Position numbers and translations under genes: made by a program
Origin: Salinarchaeum sp.
Lineage (GTDB): Archaea > Halobacteriota > Halobacteria > Halobacteriales > SKNY01
Assembly (NCBI GenBank): GCA_007123105.1
Contig: SKNY01000065.1
Location: 1 to 47,097 of the forward strand
Length of the DNA: 47,097 nucleotides
Reading direction: 5' to 3'
Notes under the pieces: generated by a model
The model's input: the letters and a program-made list of their open reading frames with translations, nothing else
What the model was told of the DNA's origin: nothing
Database searches by the model: none
Part shown: positions 9,356 to 19,646 of the stretch, piece by piece
Numbering within the stretch: position 1 is the stretch's first letter
Layout of the letters: each line of letters starts with the position of its first letter

Positions 9356-10594
9356 ATGGGGAACTCGTACGTGGTACTCGGCGACGGAATCGCGGGGAGT
9401 TCCGCCGCCGAAACCCTCCGAGAGGAGGACCCCGATGGAAAAATCACCGTTGTGACCGATGAGGGGGAACCGCTGTACAACCGGATCCTCATTAAAGAAT
9501 TCGCGAAGGGAAAGCTCCCCGAGGCACCCATCGCTATCCACGACGAAGAATGGTATGAGGAACGAGATATCGAACTTCGGTTGAACACGCACGTCACGCG
9601 GGTGGCCCCGGACGAACACCGACTCTACCTACACGAGGGAGATCCGATCACGTACGATAAACTACTGATCGCCACGGGCGGAACGCCACGGCAACTCCCC
9701 GTTCCCGGTAGTGCGGCAGATGGTATCCATCATTTTTGGACGTTTCAGGACGCGCGAGCGATCCGTGAAGCAGCAGAACGGGCCGACACGGGTGTCGTCA
9801 TCGGTGCCGGCCTTCTGGGGATCGACCTCGCAGCCATCTGTGGCGCCCAGGATGTCCGCGCACACTATTTGATGCGTGGAAACCGATGGTGGCGGTACGC
9901 ACTCAGTGAAGAGGGTGGGGAAATCATCCACCGCGCGCTGCGAGCGCGCAACGTCACTCCGGTGTTCGAGAGCGGGGCGTCACGGTTCGAAACGGAAGAC
10001 GGACGGGTTGTCGCAACAATTGACGCCAACGAGCAGCGGTACGAGAGTGAGTTCGTTGGAATCGCAATCGGTTTGCATTTCAACATGGAGTTCCTTCAAG
10101 GGAGCGACGTTGAACAAGATGATGGGATTGTCGTCGACGAGTACATGCAGACAAGCGTCGAGGATGTCTACGCTGCGGGCGACATCACACAGTTTTACGA
10201 TACCATACTCGGTGAACACGCACAGAACGGGTCGTGGGGATCAGCGAAGACACAAGGCCACATTGCCGGGGTGAACATGGCAGCTGACGAGCCAGACGAG
10301 GCGTTTCGCTGGGTATCATCGTATTCGATCACCCACTTTGACTTTCCGTTTCTCAGTTTTGGCCATCCGACCCTCGGTGATCGCTACATCGAGCGGACGT
10401 TCGACGAGACTGCCTGGCGACGGATCGCAATCAAGGACAATAAGGTCGTGGGGGGCGTATTGATCGGTGACCTCGCCCCACAAACGACGCTCAAGCGGCT
10501 GATGCGCGAGGAGGTTTCGGTCGCCGGCCAAGACGATCAGTTGCTCGCCGACGACATCGACATCGAGCGAGTCGCACCGGCGCTCGGGAACTGA
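9356..10594 (+). CDS. NAD(P)/FAD-dependent oxidoreductase (rubredoxin/ferredoxin-reductase-like)
   Basis: MGNSYVVLGDGIAGSSAAETLREEDPDGKITVVTDEGEPLYNRILI; second NAD-binding GXGXXG-like GVVIGAGLLGIDLA; DVYAAGDITQFYD. Confidence 0.88.
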   Translation: MGNSYVVLGDGIAGSSAAETLREEDPDGKITVVTDEGEPLYNRILIKEFAKGKLPEAPIAIHDEEWYEERDIELRLNTHVTRVAPDEHRLYLHEGDPITYDKLLIATGGTPRQLPVPGSAADGIHHFWTFQDARAIREAAERADTGVVIGAGLLGIDLAAICGAQDVRAHYLMRGNRWWRYALSEEGGEIIHRALRARNVTPVFESGASRFETEDGRVVATIDANEQRYESEFVGIAIGLHFNMEFLQGSDVEQDDGIVVDEYMQTSVEDVYAAGDITQFYDTILGEHAQNGSWGSAKTQGHIAGVNMAADEPDEAFRWVSSYSITHFDFPFLSFGHPTLGDRYIERTFDETAWRRIAIKDNKVVGGVLIGDLAPQTTLKRLMREEVSVAGQDDQLLADDIDIERVAPALGN

Positions 10595-10632
10595 TCGAAG
10601 GCGTTTTGCGACGTCGTGGCTGAACAGCGAGT

Positions 10633-11046
10633 ATGGCAGGCGGCAGCGGGGACATGACCCTCGCGTTCGAACTGCGGGCGCTCCGGAAGCTCGCGGATCC
10701 ATCGGCGGTGTTCAGTGACGCCCGCGAATGGTCGCGGTACGTCGGAGTGGTCTCCGAGGAGCCCACGTACGTTGTGACCAACTACACACGAGAACAGCAG
10801 ATTCGCCAGGACTTCTTCTCTGGTCCGCGGGGTGTTGAGGAAAGCCTGCGGAGTGTAAAGGACCAATTTGACACCGCGCGGTACGTCTTCGTTGGGACGA
10901 ACGACACCGACGAAACGATTGCCGAGGCAACCGAGTGGGAGTATTTGCCTATCGAGGAAGCCGCAGAAGCAGCTAACTGGACGCTTGCCGATGACGAAGC
11001 GGACTGGCTGACCGACGACGAGGACGTCCGCGAAGACTGGCCGTAA
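10633..11046 (+). CDS. Haloarchaeal DUF7124-like protein
   Basis: MAGGSGDMTLAFELRALRKLADPSAVFSDAREWSRYVGVVSEEPTYVVTNYTREQQIRQDFFSGPRG. Confidence 0.6.
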   Translation: MAGGSGDMTLAFELRALRKLADPSAVFSDAREWSRYVGVVSEEPTYVVTNYTREQQIRQDFFSGPRGVEESLRSVKDQFDTARYVFVGTNDTDETIAEATEWEYLPIEEAAEAANWTLADDEADWLTDDEDVREDWP

Positions 11047-11053
11047 CTCCGAG

Positions 11054-11572
11054 ATGTCCACACCACGTGTTCCTGACGGACCGACCGATGACCTCACGCT
11101 CCCGTGTGGCCATGCTATCGGTATCGACAACTTGGATATGGGAATGCGGGAATTCTCATGTCCGTGTGGGGACGATCACGCCGTTGTGATGGACATTCAC
11201 CCGCTCAGTCGATGGGTCCCCGAGGAAGTCGCCAGCGTGTTGCGCGAGACAATCGTGCCTGATGACGAGTACGACGAGTTCGGGACGATCCATTTGATGG
11301 CCATCGTCCGCGAGGAGTTTCCAGAGCGCGTGGTCGACTACGATGCGAGCGAGGATCCAACGGTTGGCTATGCGCTTTGCTGGGTGAGCGATCATTCTGC
11401 CCGTCGACTCCACGAGATCATCGTAGAATTGTTGATCGAACTCATGGATCACGCCGTCAGTCATGCCGAGGACGATGCCGTCAAAACGACGTTTAGCGAT
11501 CAGCTCGCGTCGTTCAACGTTGCGTCGTTCGTGACGCTATACCGCGATCAGCGCGATTTTGAGCGCCCGTGA
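11054..11572 (+). CDS. Haloarchaeal DUF5815-like protein with an N-terminal Cys pair
   Basis: MSTPRVPDGPTDDLTLPCGHAIGIDNLDMGMREFSCPCGDDHAVVMDIHPLSRWVPEEVASVLRE. Confidence 0.6.
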   Translation: MSTPRVPDGPTDDLTLPCGHAIGIDNLDMGMREFSCPCGDDHAVVMDIHPLSRWVPEEVASVLRETIVPDDEYDEFGTIHLMAIVREEFPERVVDYDASEDPTVGYALCWVSDHSARRLHEIIVELLIELMDHAVSHAEDDAVKTTFSDQLASFNVASFVTLYRDQRDFERP

Positions 11573-11629
11573 ATCGTTCCGCATCGGGCCGTTTAATAAC
11601 CCGTGCGAATTCTCTCAGTATAGTATACA

Positions 11630-14600
11630 ATGGCAGAGGAATCACGGACCATCTTGCTAATTGGAAGTGGCCCCATCCAAATCGGCCAAGCAGCCGAGTT
11701 CGACTATTCAGGTGCCCAGGCCTGCCGAGCGCTCGCCGAGGAGGGTGTCCGTGTCGTCCTCGTTAACTCGAATCCCGCAACGATCATGACAGATCCGGAG
11801 ATGGCGGACAAGGTGTACATCGAACCGATCACCGCCGACGCCATCGCAGAAATCATCGAAATCGAACGCCCTGACGGTGTCATCGCCGGATTAGGGGGAC
11901 AAACCGGGTTGAACGTGACTGCCGAGCTTGCCGAAGCAGGGGTACTCGAGGAATTCGATGTCGAGATTCTGGGGACGCCACTCGAAACGATCTACGCGAC
12001 GGAAGACCGCGATCAGTTCCGCCAGCGGATGCGCGCACTCGACGAACCGATGCCACGATCAGTGACGATTCAGTCGGTCGACGAGGTCGAATCGGCCGTC
12101 GAGGCCGTTGGTGGTCTGCCGGTCATTATGCGCACCACCTACACACTAGGGGGATCGGGGTCCGGTGTTATCGACGATATGGAAGAGCTCGTCGACGCCG
12201 TCCGGCGTGGCCTACGGTTGTCCAGAAATAATGAAGTGATGATCACCGAGTCGATCGCGGGATGGATCGAACTCGAGTATGAAGTTATGCGGGACGCCGC
12301 AGACTCGTGTATCATCATCTGTAACATGGAGAACATCGATCCGATGGGGATTCACACAGGGGAGTCGATCGTCGTCACCCCATCACAAGTGATCCCTGAC
12401 GAGGGCCATCAGGAGATGCGCTCGGCCGCCTTGCGAGTGATTCGGGATCTCGAAATCCACGGCGGGTGTAACATACAGTTTGCGTGGCGGGATGACGGTA
12501 CGCCAGGCGGCGAGTATCGAGTTGTCGAGGTCAATCCACGAGTCTCTCGATCTTCTGCACTCGCATCGAAGGCCACCGGCTATCCAATTGCCCGGGTCAC
12601 GGCGAAGGTTGCGCTCGGAATGCGCTTACACGAGATCGAGAACGAGATCACCGGTGAGACCACGGCCGCATTCGAGCCCGCGATCGATTATGTCGTCACG
12701 AAAGTCCCCCGTTGGCCGAAGGATAAGTTCCCGGACGTCGAATTCGAGTTGGGACCGGCAATGAAATCCACCGGTGAGGCGATGGCAATCGGACGGACAT
12801 TCGAGGAGAGCCTGCTCAAGGCCTTGCGATCGACCGAATACAACCCAGCCGCGGACCTCACTGACGTCTCGGACGCAGTGCTCGAACGTGAGTATCTCGA
12901 ACGACCGGATCCGGATCGCCCCTACGGCATTTTCGAGGCGTTCGCGCGCGGGTACGATGTGGAATCGGTCAGCGAGCTCACCGGAATCCATCCCTGGTAT
13001 CTCGAACGATACCAGCGGATCGCGGATGCCTCCACCGGGGCCGCCGCAGGCGATCTTACCACACCGGCCGAACTCGGGTATACCAATCGTGAAATCACCA
13101 GCCTCGCTGATGATGGGACCGAGCTGGCGGATGTCGAGGCAGCGGCACCGACACGGCGATTCAAGTTGGTTGACACGTGTGCCGGAGAATTCGCTGCGAC
13201 GACGCCCTATTACTACTCGGCACGAGCCCGTGGCCCCGGCCTCGATCGGGACGAGGTGCGAGTCGACCGCGAGGCCGAGAGCGTCCTTATCGTTGGGGCG
13301 GGCCCGATTCGAATTGGACAGGGCGTCGAATTTGATTACTGTACAGTGCATGCCGTTCAAGCACTGCGCGAACGGGGCATCGACGCCCACATCGTGAACA
13401 ACAATCCCGAGACGGTATCGACCGACTATGACACCTCGGACGGACTCTTCTTCGAACCACTCAGCGCAGAGGAGATCACAGCCGTCATCGAGGCAACCGG
13501 CGCCGACGGAGTAATGGTCCAATTCGGGGGCCAAACCTCCGTGAACGTTGGTGCACCACTCGCGGCAGAAATCGAACGGCGGGGGCTCGACTGCAAGATC
13601 CTCGGCACCAGTGTCGAGGCAATGGACCTCGCCGAGGACCGCGATCGGTTCAACGCACTACTGACCGAACGTGGGATCAATCAGCCCGAGGGTGGTGCTG
13701 CAACCAGCGAATCGGAGGCGCTTGCGCTTGCGGCGAAGATTGGCTATCCCGTACTTGTGCGACCGAGTTACGTGTTAGGCGGCCGGGCCATGCAGGTCGT
13801 TACGGATGACGACGAACTCCGGGAATTCATCCGTGAGGCGGTGCGGGTGAGTCCAGACAAGCCCATCCTCGTCGACGAGTTTCTCGAGGACGCGATCGAA
13901 CTCGACGTCGACGCGGTCAGTGACGGCACCGACATCTTCATCGGTGGGATCATGGAACACGTCGAATCCGCTGGGATTCACTCCGGTGACTCGGCTTGTA
14001 TGATCCCGCCACGATCGCTCGGGCGGGCTGTCAATCGTGAAGTGCGGCGGGTGACCGAAGAGATCGCTGATGCGCTCTCGACGGTCGGTCTATTAAACGT
14101 TCAGCTGGCCGTGCGTGACGGAGAAGTGTACGTCCTCGAGGCTAATCCGCGGTCCTCGCGAACCGTCCCGTTTGTATCGAAAGCCACCGGCGTGCCGATT
14201 GCGAAGATCGCCGCGCGGGTGATGGCCGGCGAACGGCTGGCCGACATGGACGTCACCGAGCAAGTCCCGAGTCAGTTCAGCGTGAAAGAGGTCGTACTCC
14301 CGTTCGATCGCCTGCCGGGATCTGATCCCCGGCTCGGTCCCGAGATGAAATCGACAGGCGAAGTCATGGGAACCGCCGATAGTGTCGGGAAAGCCTACGC
14401 GAAAGCACAGGCAGCTGTCGGGAAACCGATCCCCACTGGTGGTGTCGCCGTCGTGGATCTCGAAGGAAGTGATTTCCCAGATGACGTCGCCGCCGATGGA
14501 CGCTCGGTGCATGACCGGTTCGGTGAATACTTCGAGCTACGGGAGTTCGAGGACGAGAACGCCTTTGCAGACGCGTTACGGGCTGGTGAGCTCGACCTTG

Positions 14601-14782
14601 TCGTCTCGCGCCGCCGCACGCCGCTCGAAGTTGCCGTCGAAGAGGACGTGACGTACCTCTCGACGCTCGCCAGCGCCAATGCAGCCCTCGAAGCTATTGA
14701 AGCGACTGACGAGCCGTCGGCAATTCAGGCAGTTGCTGACCGGCCACGGATGCAAGAGTACTGGGGCCAGCCAAAATCGTAA
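11630..14782 (+). CDS. carB: Carbamoyl-phosphate synthase large subunit
   Basis: 1050 aa; duplicated ATP-grasp halves (ILLIGSGPIQIGQAAEFDYSGAQACRAL and VLIVGAGPIRIGQGVEFDYCTVHAVQAL). Confidence 0.97.
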   Translation: MAEESRTILLIGSGPIQIGQAAEFDYSGAQACRALAEEGVRVVLVNSNPATIMTDPEMADKVYIEPITADAIAEIIEIERPDGVIAGLGGQTGLNVTAELAEAGVLEEFDVEILGTPLETIYATEDRDQFRQRMRALDEPMPRSVTIQSVDEVESAVEAVGGLPVIMRTTYTLGGSGSGVIDDMEELVDAVRRGLRLSRNNEVMITESIAGWIELEYEVMRDAADSCIIICNMENIDPMGIHTGESIVVTPSQVIPDEGHQEMRSAALRVIRDLEIHGGCNIQFAWRDDGTPGGEYRVVEVNPRVSRSSALASKATGYPIARVTAKVALGMRLHEIENEITGETTAAFEPAIDYVVTKVPRWPKDKFPDVEFELGPAMKSTGEAMAIGRTFEESLLKALRSTEYNPAADLTDVSDAVLEREYLERPDPDRPYGIFEAFARGYDVESVSELTGIHPWYLERYQRIADASTGAAAGDLTTPAELGYTNREITSLADDGTELADVEAAAPTRRFKLVDTCAGEFAATTPYYYSARARGPGLDRDEVRVDREAESVLIVGAGPIRIGQGVEFDYCTVHAVQALRERGIDAHIVNNNPETVSTDYDTSDGLFFEPLSAEEITAVIEATGADGVMVQFGGQTSVNVGAPLAAEIERRGLDCKILGTSVEAMDLAEDRDRFNALLTERGINQPEGGAATSESEALALAAKIGYPVLVRPSYVLGGRAMQVVTDDDELREFIREAVRVSPDKPILVDEFLEDAIELDVDAVSDGTDIFIGGIMEHVESAGIHSGDSACMIPPRSLGRAVNREVRRVTEEIADALSTVGLLNVQLAVRDGEVYVLEANPRSSRTVPFVSKATGVPIAKIAARVMAGERLADMDVTEQVPSQFSVKEVVLPFDRLPGSDPRLGPEMKSTGEVMGTADSVGKAYAKAQAAVGKPIPTGGVAVVDLEGSDFPDDVAADGRSVHDRFGEYFELREFEDENAFADALRAGELDLVVSRRRTPLEVAVEEDVTYLSTLASANAALEAIEATDEPSAIQAVADRPRMQEYWGQPKS

Positions 14783-14803
14783 CTCCTGGGTGAGAACTAC
14801 AGC

Positions 14804-15844
14804 TTATCCGTCTGCCATCGCCACGACGTCATCGAAGAAATCGAGCGTGTCGTGTGGACCAGGGTTCGCCTCTGGGTGGTATTGTCTGGTGAGAATCGAT
14901 CGTCCTTCGTCATCCAGCCCTTCCGGCGTATCGTCGTTGACGTTCCGTTGGGTGACCGTCAGAGACCCAGGATCGTCGACTGTGTAGCCGTGATTTTGCG
15001 TCGTCATCACGACACGGCCGGTTCGTAGGTCCTGGACCGGTTGGTTAACACCGCGGTGACCAAAGTCCATCTTGGTTGTCGACCCACCGAGCGCGCGAGC
15101 GACGATCTGTTGGCCCAAACAAATCCCGGCAATTGGTAGCTCACCGGCGAACGTCCGCACGAGTTCCTCTGCCGCGGAGAAAGTGGCCGGATCGCCAGGG
15201 CCATTTGAAAGAAACAAAATGTCGGGATCGTGTTCGGTAACAGTGTCCTGACCGATGTCGTACGGGACGACGGTTACGTCTGCACCGCGTTCGGTGAGCG
15301 ATGTAATGATCGATCCTTTCGCACCACAATCCACAAGCAGGACCGAACACCGACCGTTTCCAGAGAACGTCCTCGCTTCATCCACGCTCACCTGCGCACC
15401 AATGTCGGTATGGTCGCTCATGTGTTTACAGGCGTCCAGTTCGGCTCGGGCATCTGCCTCGGTGGCGTCTGTGCCGGCAGCAATGCCACAACGCATCGCA
15501 CCCTGATCACGGATCTCCGTAACGAGATCTCGCGTATCTACGTGGTCGATTGCAGGGATCGCCTCGTCGGCCAACCAAGTGACCACCTCATCGGTAAGTT
15601 CGAGGGCAACCACACCTCGTGGATGGATCCGGTCGGATTCAAACCGGTTTTCGTTGACGCCGTAGTTACCGATCAGTGGATAAGCAAACGTCAACACCTG
15701 TTCTTCGTAGGAGGGGTCGGTCAGGCTCTCCTCGTAGCCCGTGTAGGCAGTCGTAAAGACGAGCTCACCGCGAGTCCGCCCCGGCACCCGACACCTCGCG
15801 CTCAACACGTCGCCACCCTCGAGGGCGAGAAACGCCGTACTCAT
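14804..15844 (-). CDS. carA: Carbamoyl-phosphate synthase small subunit (class I glutamine amidotransferase)
   Basis: MSTAFLALEGGDVLSARCRVPGRTRGELVFTTAYTGYEESLTDPSYEEQVLTFAYPLIGNYG; GICLGQQIVARALGG; start set at ATG 15844. Confidence 0.96.
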   Translation of the reverse strand: MSTAFLALEGGDVLSARCRVPGRTRGELVFTTAYTGYEESLTDPSYEEQVLTFAYPLIGNYGVNENRFESDRIHPRGVVALELTDEVVTWLADEAIPAIDHVDTRDLVTEIRDQGAMRCGIAAGTDATEADARAELDACKHMSDHTDIGAQVSVDEARTFSGNGRCSVLLVDCGAKGSIITSLTERGADVTVVPYDIGQDTVTEHDPDILFLSNGPGDPATFSAAEELVRTFAGELPIAGICLGQQIVARALGGSTTKMDFGHRGVNQPVQDLRTGRVVMTTQNHGYTVDDPGSLTVTQRNVNDDTPEGLDDEGRSILTRQYHPEANPGPHDTLDFFDDVVAMADG

Positions 15845-15964
15845 TGGAAACCAGTAGTCAAATCCGGCGGAAAAACCTTCCTTTCCGGAATTGAGGGCCT
15901 GCAAAGACCTGTCGCTGCGACCGAGAGTCGAAGCTGGTTTAGCAGCGTCGAACGGATCATTCCT

Positions 15965-16540
15965 ATGAGCCAAGAGTCTCCCGTGGCGACTGATGATGTC
16001 GTACACCCGAATGCCGGCCAGGACGTCATCGCAGTCGATGAGGAGGATGGTGAACGTGAGGTAGTCAACCGGCTCGATGCCCACATCGGCGACGGGATCC
16101 GCCATCGGGCCTTTACGGCCCTGATCTTCGATGAGCGTGGCCACATTCTGCTTGCTCAACGAAGCCCCGAGAAACGTCTCTGGGACGGGCACTGGGATGG
16201 CACCGTGGCGTCACACCCACGACCGGGCGAATCACAACTCGAAGCCACACAGAACCGCCTCGAGGTCGAACTCGGGATCACTCCGGACCAATACGACGAC
16301 CTCGCGATTACTGACGTCTTCGAATACAAACGCTACTACCAGCGGGCCGGGGTCGAATGGGAGGTCTGTACGGTCCTACAACTCACCCTCTCCGAGACGG
16401 ATATCGATCCGAATGAAGAAGAGGTCGCGGGCATACTCTGGGCACCGTATGAACGACTCTATAATCACCCAGAATGGTACCGGCAGCTCCGCCTATGTCC
16501 GTGGTTCGAAATCGCGATGCGACGCGATTTCGACGATTGA
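15965..16540 (+). CDS. Type 1 isopentenyl-diphosphate delta-isomerase-like Nudix protein
   Basis: MSQESPVATDDVVHPNAGQDVIAVDEEDGEREVVNRLDAHIGDGIRHRAFTALIFDERGHILLAQRSPEKRLWDGHWDGTVASHPRPGES; start moved to ATG 15965 because the longer ORF is antisense to carA. Confidence 0.8.
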   Translation: MSQESPVATDDVVHPNAGQDVIAVDEEDGEREVVNRLDAHIGDGIRHRAFTALIFDERGHILLAQRSPEKRLWDGHWDGTVASHPRPGESQLEATQNRLEVELGITPDQYDDLAITDVFEYKRYYQRAGVEWEVCTVLQLTLSETDIDPNEEEVAGILWAPYERLYNHPEWYRQLRLCPWFEIAMRRDFDD

Positions 16541-16542
16541 TG

Positions 16543-16752
16543 TTACGGACGAACGGCTGCCCAAACGGCAGTAGTCGCGAGTAGTACGGCCGGGATAAGC
16601 GGGAGGATGAGATAGGCAAACGTAAACGAGACTGCCGTCGGGGGCTGGACGATGATGATCAACGGGACGATTACGAACGCACAGACGATCATCCCAACGA
16701 GGACCCACCCACGCCACGAGAACGCCCGTTTGGGAGATGTGGGATGTGCCAC
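16543..16752 (-). CDS. Small two-TM membrane protein
   Basis: MAHPTSPKRAFSWRGWVLVGMIVCAFVIVPLIIIVQPPTAVSFTFAYLILPLIPAVLLATTAVWAAVRP. Confidence 0.55.
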   Translation of the reverse strand: MAHPTSPKRAFSWRGWVLVGMIVCAFVIVPLIIIVQPPTAVSFTFAYLILPLIPAVLLATTAVWAAVRP

Positions 16753-16794
16753 ATCTGTATCCCATCCGCGGCAGAATATGAACGTTCGCGTCCG

Positions 16795-17028
16795 TTACTG
16801 GGCGAACCGGTATCGGTCTCCGTTACGGGTGACGACCTCACGATCTTCGAGGGCATTAAGAACACCACAGAGTTCGATCAATCGCATGTCGAGATCATCG
16901 GCCATCTCATCTAACGAGGCGTCGCCGCGGAGTTCGAGATACAGGGAAACGAGCTTTGCACGTGCGGACTCGAGTCCCATCGGCACCGCGTACCGAGTTT
17001 TCGCGGGACGCTCCATCTGTGACATCAC
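16795..17028 (-). CDS. Small winged-helix-type protein
   Basis: LVSLYLELRGDASLDEMADDLDMRLIELCGVLNALEDREVVTRNGDRYRFAQ resembles a wHTH domain. Confidence 0.6.
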   Translation of the reverse strand: MMSQMERPAKTRYAVPMGLESARAKLVSLYLELRGDASLDEMADDLDMRLIELCGVLNALEDREVVTRNGDRYRFAQ

Positions 17029-17134
17029 TACTGGAATAGACTATATTCGACGATAATAAAACCTTCCTACGACAATAGTCGAAAGTAGCAGAGGTTCGTC
17101 GACTGAATTTGGAGCCTGTGTTCCCGCGAACTAC

Positions 17135-17899
17135 CTATTTTGACTCCTCGTCTTGGAGTTCGGCGAGCTCTTCTTCGACATCGTCGTCCGTCGATCCGCC
17201 GCCAGTACCGGCCTCTGCTTTGAGGGTCTCCAATTCGGCCTCGACAGCTGAATCGGTGCGACCCGCGCTGAGTTCGCGGTCAATCGCGTCTTCATCGGAG
17301 AGCGCATCTTCAAAGGCACCAGTGTCTTGTAGTTCGTCCATCGCTGCTGCGCGGGCCTCCATCTCTTGGGTCTGTTCTTCCGCGCGTTCGATCGACCGGC
17401 CGACGTCTGCCATTTCGTCCCCGGCACCCGTCAACGCCTCCGAGACCCTGGTACTCGCTTCTGCCGCCTCGTATTGGGCCTTCATGGTTTCCTTTTTTGT
17501 CCGGAACTCCTCGATCCGACGCTGGAGCTCGTTTTTCTTCTCGACGAGGTTTTCCTGTTGGTGTTGAAGCTCGTTGATCTGCGTGTCGAGTTGCTCGATC
17601 TGTTCCATTTTCGCTTTCTTCTTCTCTAAGGCCTGCCTTGCGAGATCATCGCGATCCTGTCGAACAGCCTCACGAGCTTGCTCGTTGTGCTTCTCGACGT
17701 TCTCCTCGAGCCGCCGTTGTTGCATCTCGAGGCGTTTTTTCTGGGTGGTTAAATCGGCGATCCCCTGTTTGACCTGCTGGAGTTGGTCGCGCATCTGTTC
17801 GTATGAATAATCCAACGTCTCTCGTGGATCCTCGGCCCGGTTCAAAATTGCATTTAACTTGGACCGGATGACATACGACGCGCGTGCGAGGATGCCCAT
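17135..17899 (-). CDS. PspA/IM30 family protein
   Basis: MGILARASYVIRSKLNAILNRAEDPRETLDYSYEQMRDQLQQVKQGIADLTTQKKRLEMQ coiled-coil. Confidence 0.92.
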   Translation of the reverse strand: MGILARASYVIRSKLNAILNRAEDPRETLDYSYEQMRDQLQQVKQGIADLTTQKKRLEMQQRRLEENVEKHNEQAREAVRQDRDDLARQALEKKKAKMEQIEQLDTQINELQHQQENLVEKKNELQRRIEEFRTKKETMKAQYEAAEASTRVSEALTGAGDEMADVGRSIERAEEQTQEMEARAAAMDELQDTGAFEDALSDEDAIDRELSAGRTDSAVEAELETLKAEAGTGGGSTDDDVEEELAELQDEESK

Positions 17900-18002
17900 G
17901 TACCTTTGTTTGGCAGCAAGGCCTTAAAACCTCTTAGTAGCCTAATGTGCCCGAGAAGCATGGCTTCGAAATGGTTTTGGCGCGGTCACCCACACCTTGG
18001 GT

Positions 18003-19646
18003 ATGCCGAGGGCGCCCCCAACAGGGTACGATTCATCGCTGGGCAATAAGTTCATCTTCGTGACGGGTGGGGTCATGTCCGGCCTCGGAAAGGGGATCAC
18101 GTCCGCGAGCACCGGCCGACTGCTCAAAAACGCCGGGCTCGACGTCACCGCCGTCAAGGTGGATCCGTACCTCAACGTCGATGCGGGAACGATGAACCCG
18201 TATCAGCACGGAGAGGTATACGTCCTCAAGGATGGCGCCGAAGTCGATCTCGATCTCGGAAACTACGAACGGTTTCTCGACATCGACATGACTGCAGATC
18301 ATAACATCACGACCGGGAAAGTGTATCAGCGGGTCATCGAGAAAGAACGGGCTGGCGATTACCTCGGCTCGACCGTCCAAATCATTCCCCACATCACCGA
18401 CGAGATTAAACGACGGATTCGAACGGCGGCGGCAGGAAGCGACGTTTGTATCGTCGAGGTTGGAGGGACCATCGGTGACATCGAGGGTATGCCGTTTCTC
18501 GAGGCGCTCCGTCAATTTGCCAATGAAGAGGATCCGGCGGACATCATCTTTGTCCACGTTACGCTCGTTCCCCACTCCAAGAACGGCGAACAGAAGACGA
18601 AGCCAACACAACACAGCGTCAAGGAACTCCGCAGTATCGGGCTCCAGCCGGACGTGGTGGTTGGACGGTGTGAGGAACGGCTCGAAGAACAGACTAAAGA
18701 GAAGATTGCCCTCTTCTGTGATGTTCCCGTCGAAGCCGTCTTTTCGAATCCGGATGTCGAAGACATCTACCACGTCCCGTTGACCGTCGAGGAGGAAGGG
18801 CTCGATCGATTCGTGATCGATCGGTTGGCACTGGCCGATCAGACCAAACCGGATGGAAACACTGAGTGGCGCGAGCTTGTCACGCGCGAGACCATCGACG
18901 CGATTGAGGTTGCACTCGTCGGCAAGTACGCCCTCGAGGACGCCTACATCTCCATTCACGAGGCACTCAAACATGCGGGGCTCGAACGAGCAGTCGCCGT
19001 CGATGTGAAGTGGGTCGATTCCGACGCGATTGGCCCAAATGAAGTCGAACAATTGACCGATGTCGATGCCATCGTCGTTCCCGGCGGGTTCGGGAGTCGG
19101 GGAACCGAGGGCAAGATCGAAACGATTGGATATGCACGGCGTGAACGCGTGCCATATCTTGGCCTCTGTCTTGGCTTTCAGCTCGCAGTCGTCGAGTATG
19201 CGCGCAACGTCATCGGGTGGTCGGATGCACATTCGGCCGAAATCGACCCCGATACGGACTACCCCGTCATTGACATTCTTCCAGAACAACATGATCTCGA
19301 CGACCTCGGAGGGACCATGCGGCTCGGAGCACACGAGACGACAATCGCACCGGGTACCCAGGCAGCGGCAATTTACGAGGCCAACAGTTGTCTCGAACGA
19401 CATCGGCATCGGTACGAGGTGAACCCGGAGTACATCGAGACGCTCGAAGCGGCCGGGTTATCGTTTACCGGGCGATCCGGCCGACGAATGGAGATTCTCG
19501 AACTGCCGGATCACCCGTACTTCATCGGAACCCAATTTCATCCCGAGTTTCGCTCACGACCGGGACGAGCAAGTCCCCCGTTCGTCGGTCTCATCGATAG
19601 CGTGATCGACACACCACCACAGCCACACGGGGAGGTCGAGGTGTAA
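18003..19646 (+). CDS. pyrG: CTP synthase
   Basis: [59 protein letters not shown]; GATase [21 protein letters not shown]. Confidence 0.97.
   Translation: MPRAPPTGYDSSLGNKFIFVTGGVMSGLGKGITSASTGRLLKNAGLDVTAVKVDPYLNVDAGTMNPYQHGEVYVLKDGAEVDLDLGNYERFLDIDMTADHNITTGKVYQRVIEKERAGDYLGSTVQIIPHITDEIKRRIRTAAAGSDVCIVEVGGTIGDIEGMPFLEALRQFANEEDPADIIFVHVTLVPHSKNGEQKTKPTQHSVKELRSIGLQPDVVVGRCEERLEEQTKEKIALFCDVPVEAVFSNPDVEDIYHVPLTVEEEGLDRFVIDRLALADQTKPDGNTEWRELVTRETIDAIEVALVGKYALEDAYISIHEALKHAGLERAVAVDVKWVDSDAIGPNEVEQLTDVDAIVVPGGFGSRGTEGKIETIGYARRERVPYLGLCLGFQLAVVEYARNVIGWSDAHSAEIDPDTDYPVIDILPEQHDLDDLGGTMRLGAHETTIAPGTQAAAIYEANSCLERHRHRYEVNPEYIETLEAAGLSFTGRSGRRMEILELPDHPYFIGTQFHPEFRSRPGRASPPFVGLIDSVIDTPPQPHGEVEV

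Noticed and set aside
12626-13534. 302-aa ORF on the minus strand opposite carB
   Set aside because: Shadow ORF inside a full-length CarB.
11630-15844. Unusual separation of carA and carB as convergent genes
   Set aside because: Both are intact and adjacent; this arrangement is believed to occur in haloarchaea, so I did not score it as novel.
17029-17100. TTCGAC...GTCGAA inverted repeat upstream of the small wHTH gene
   Set aside because: Short (6-bp arms) and common in GC-rich DNA; possible operator but too weak to claim.
18033-19409. 458-aa ORF on the minus strand opposite pyrG
   Set aside because: Antisense shadow ORF of a clear, full-length CTP synthase in GC-rich DNA; the composition is not that of a known family.
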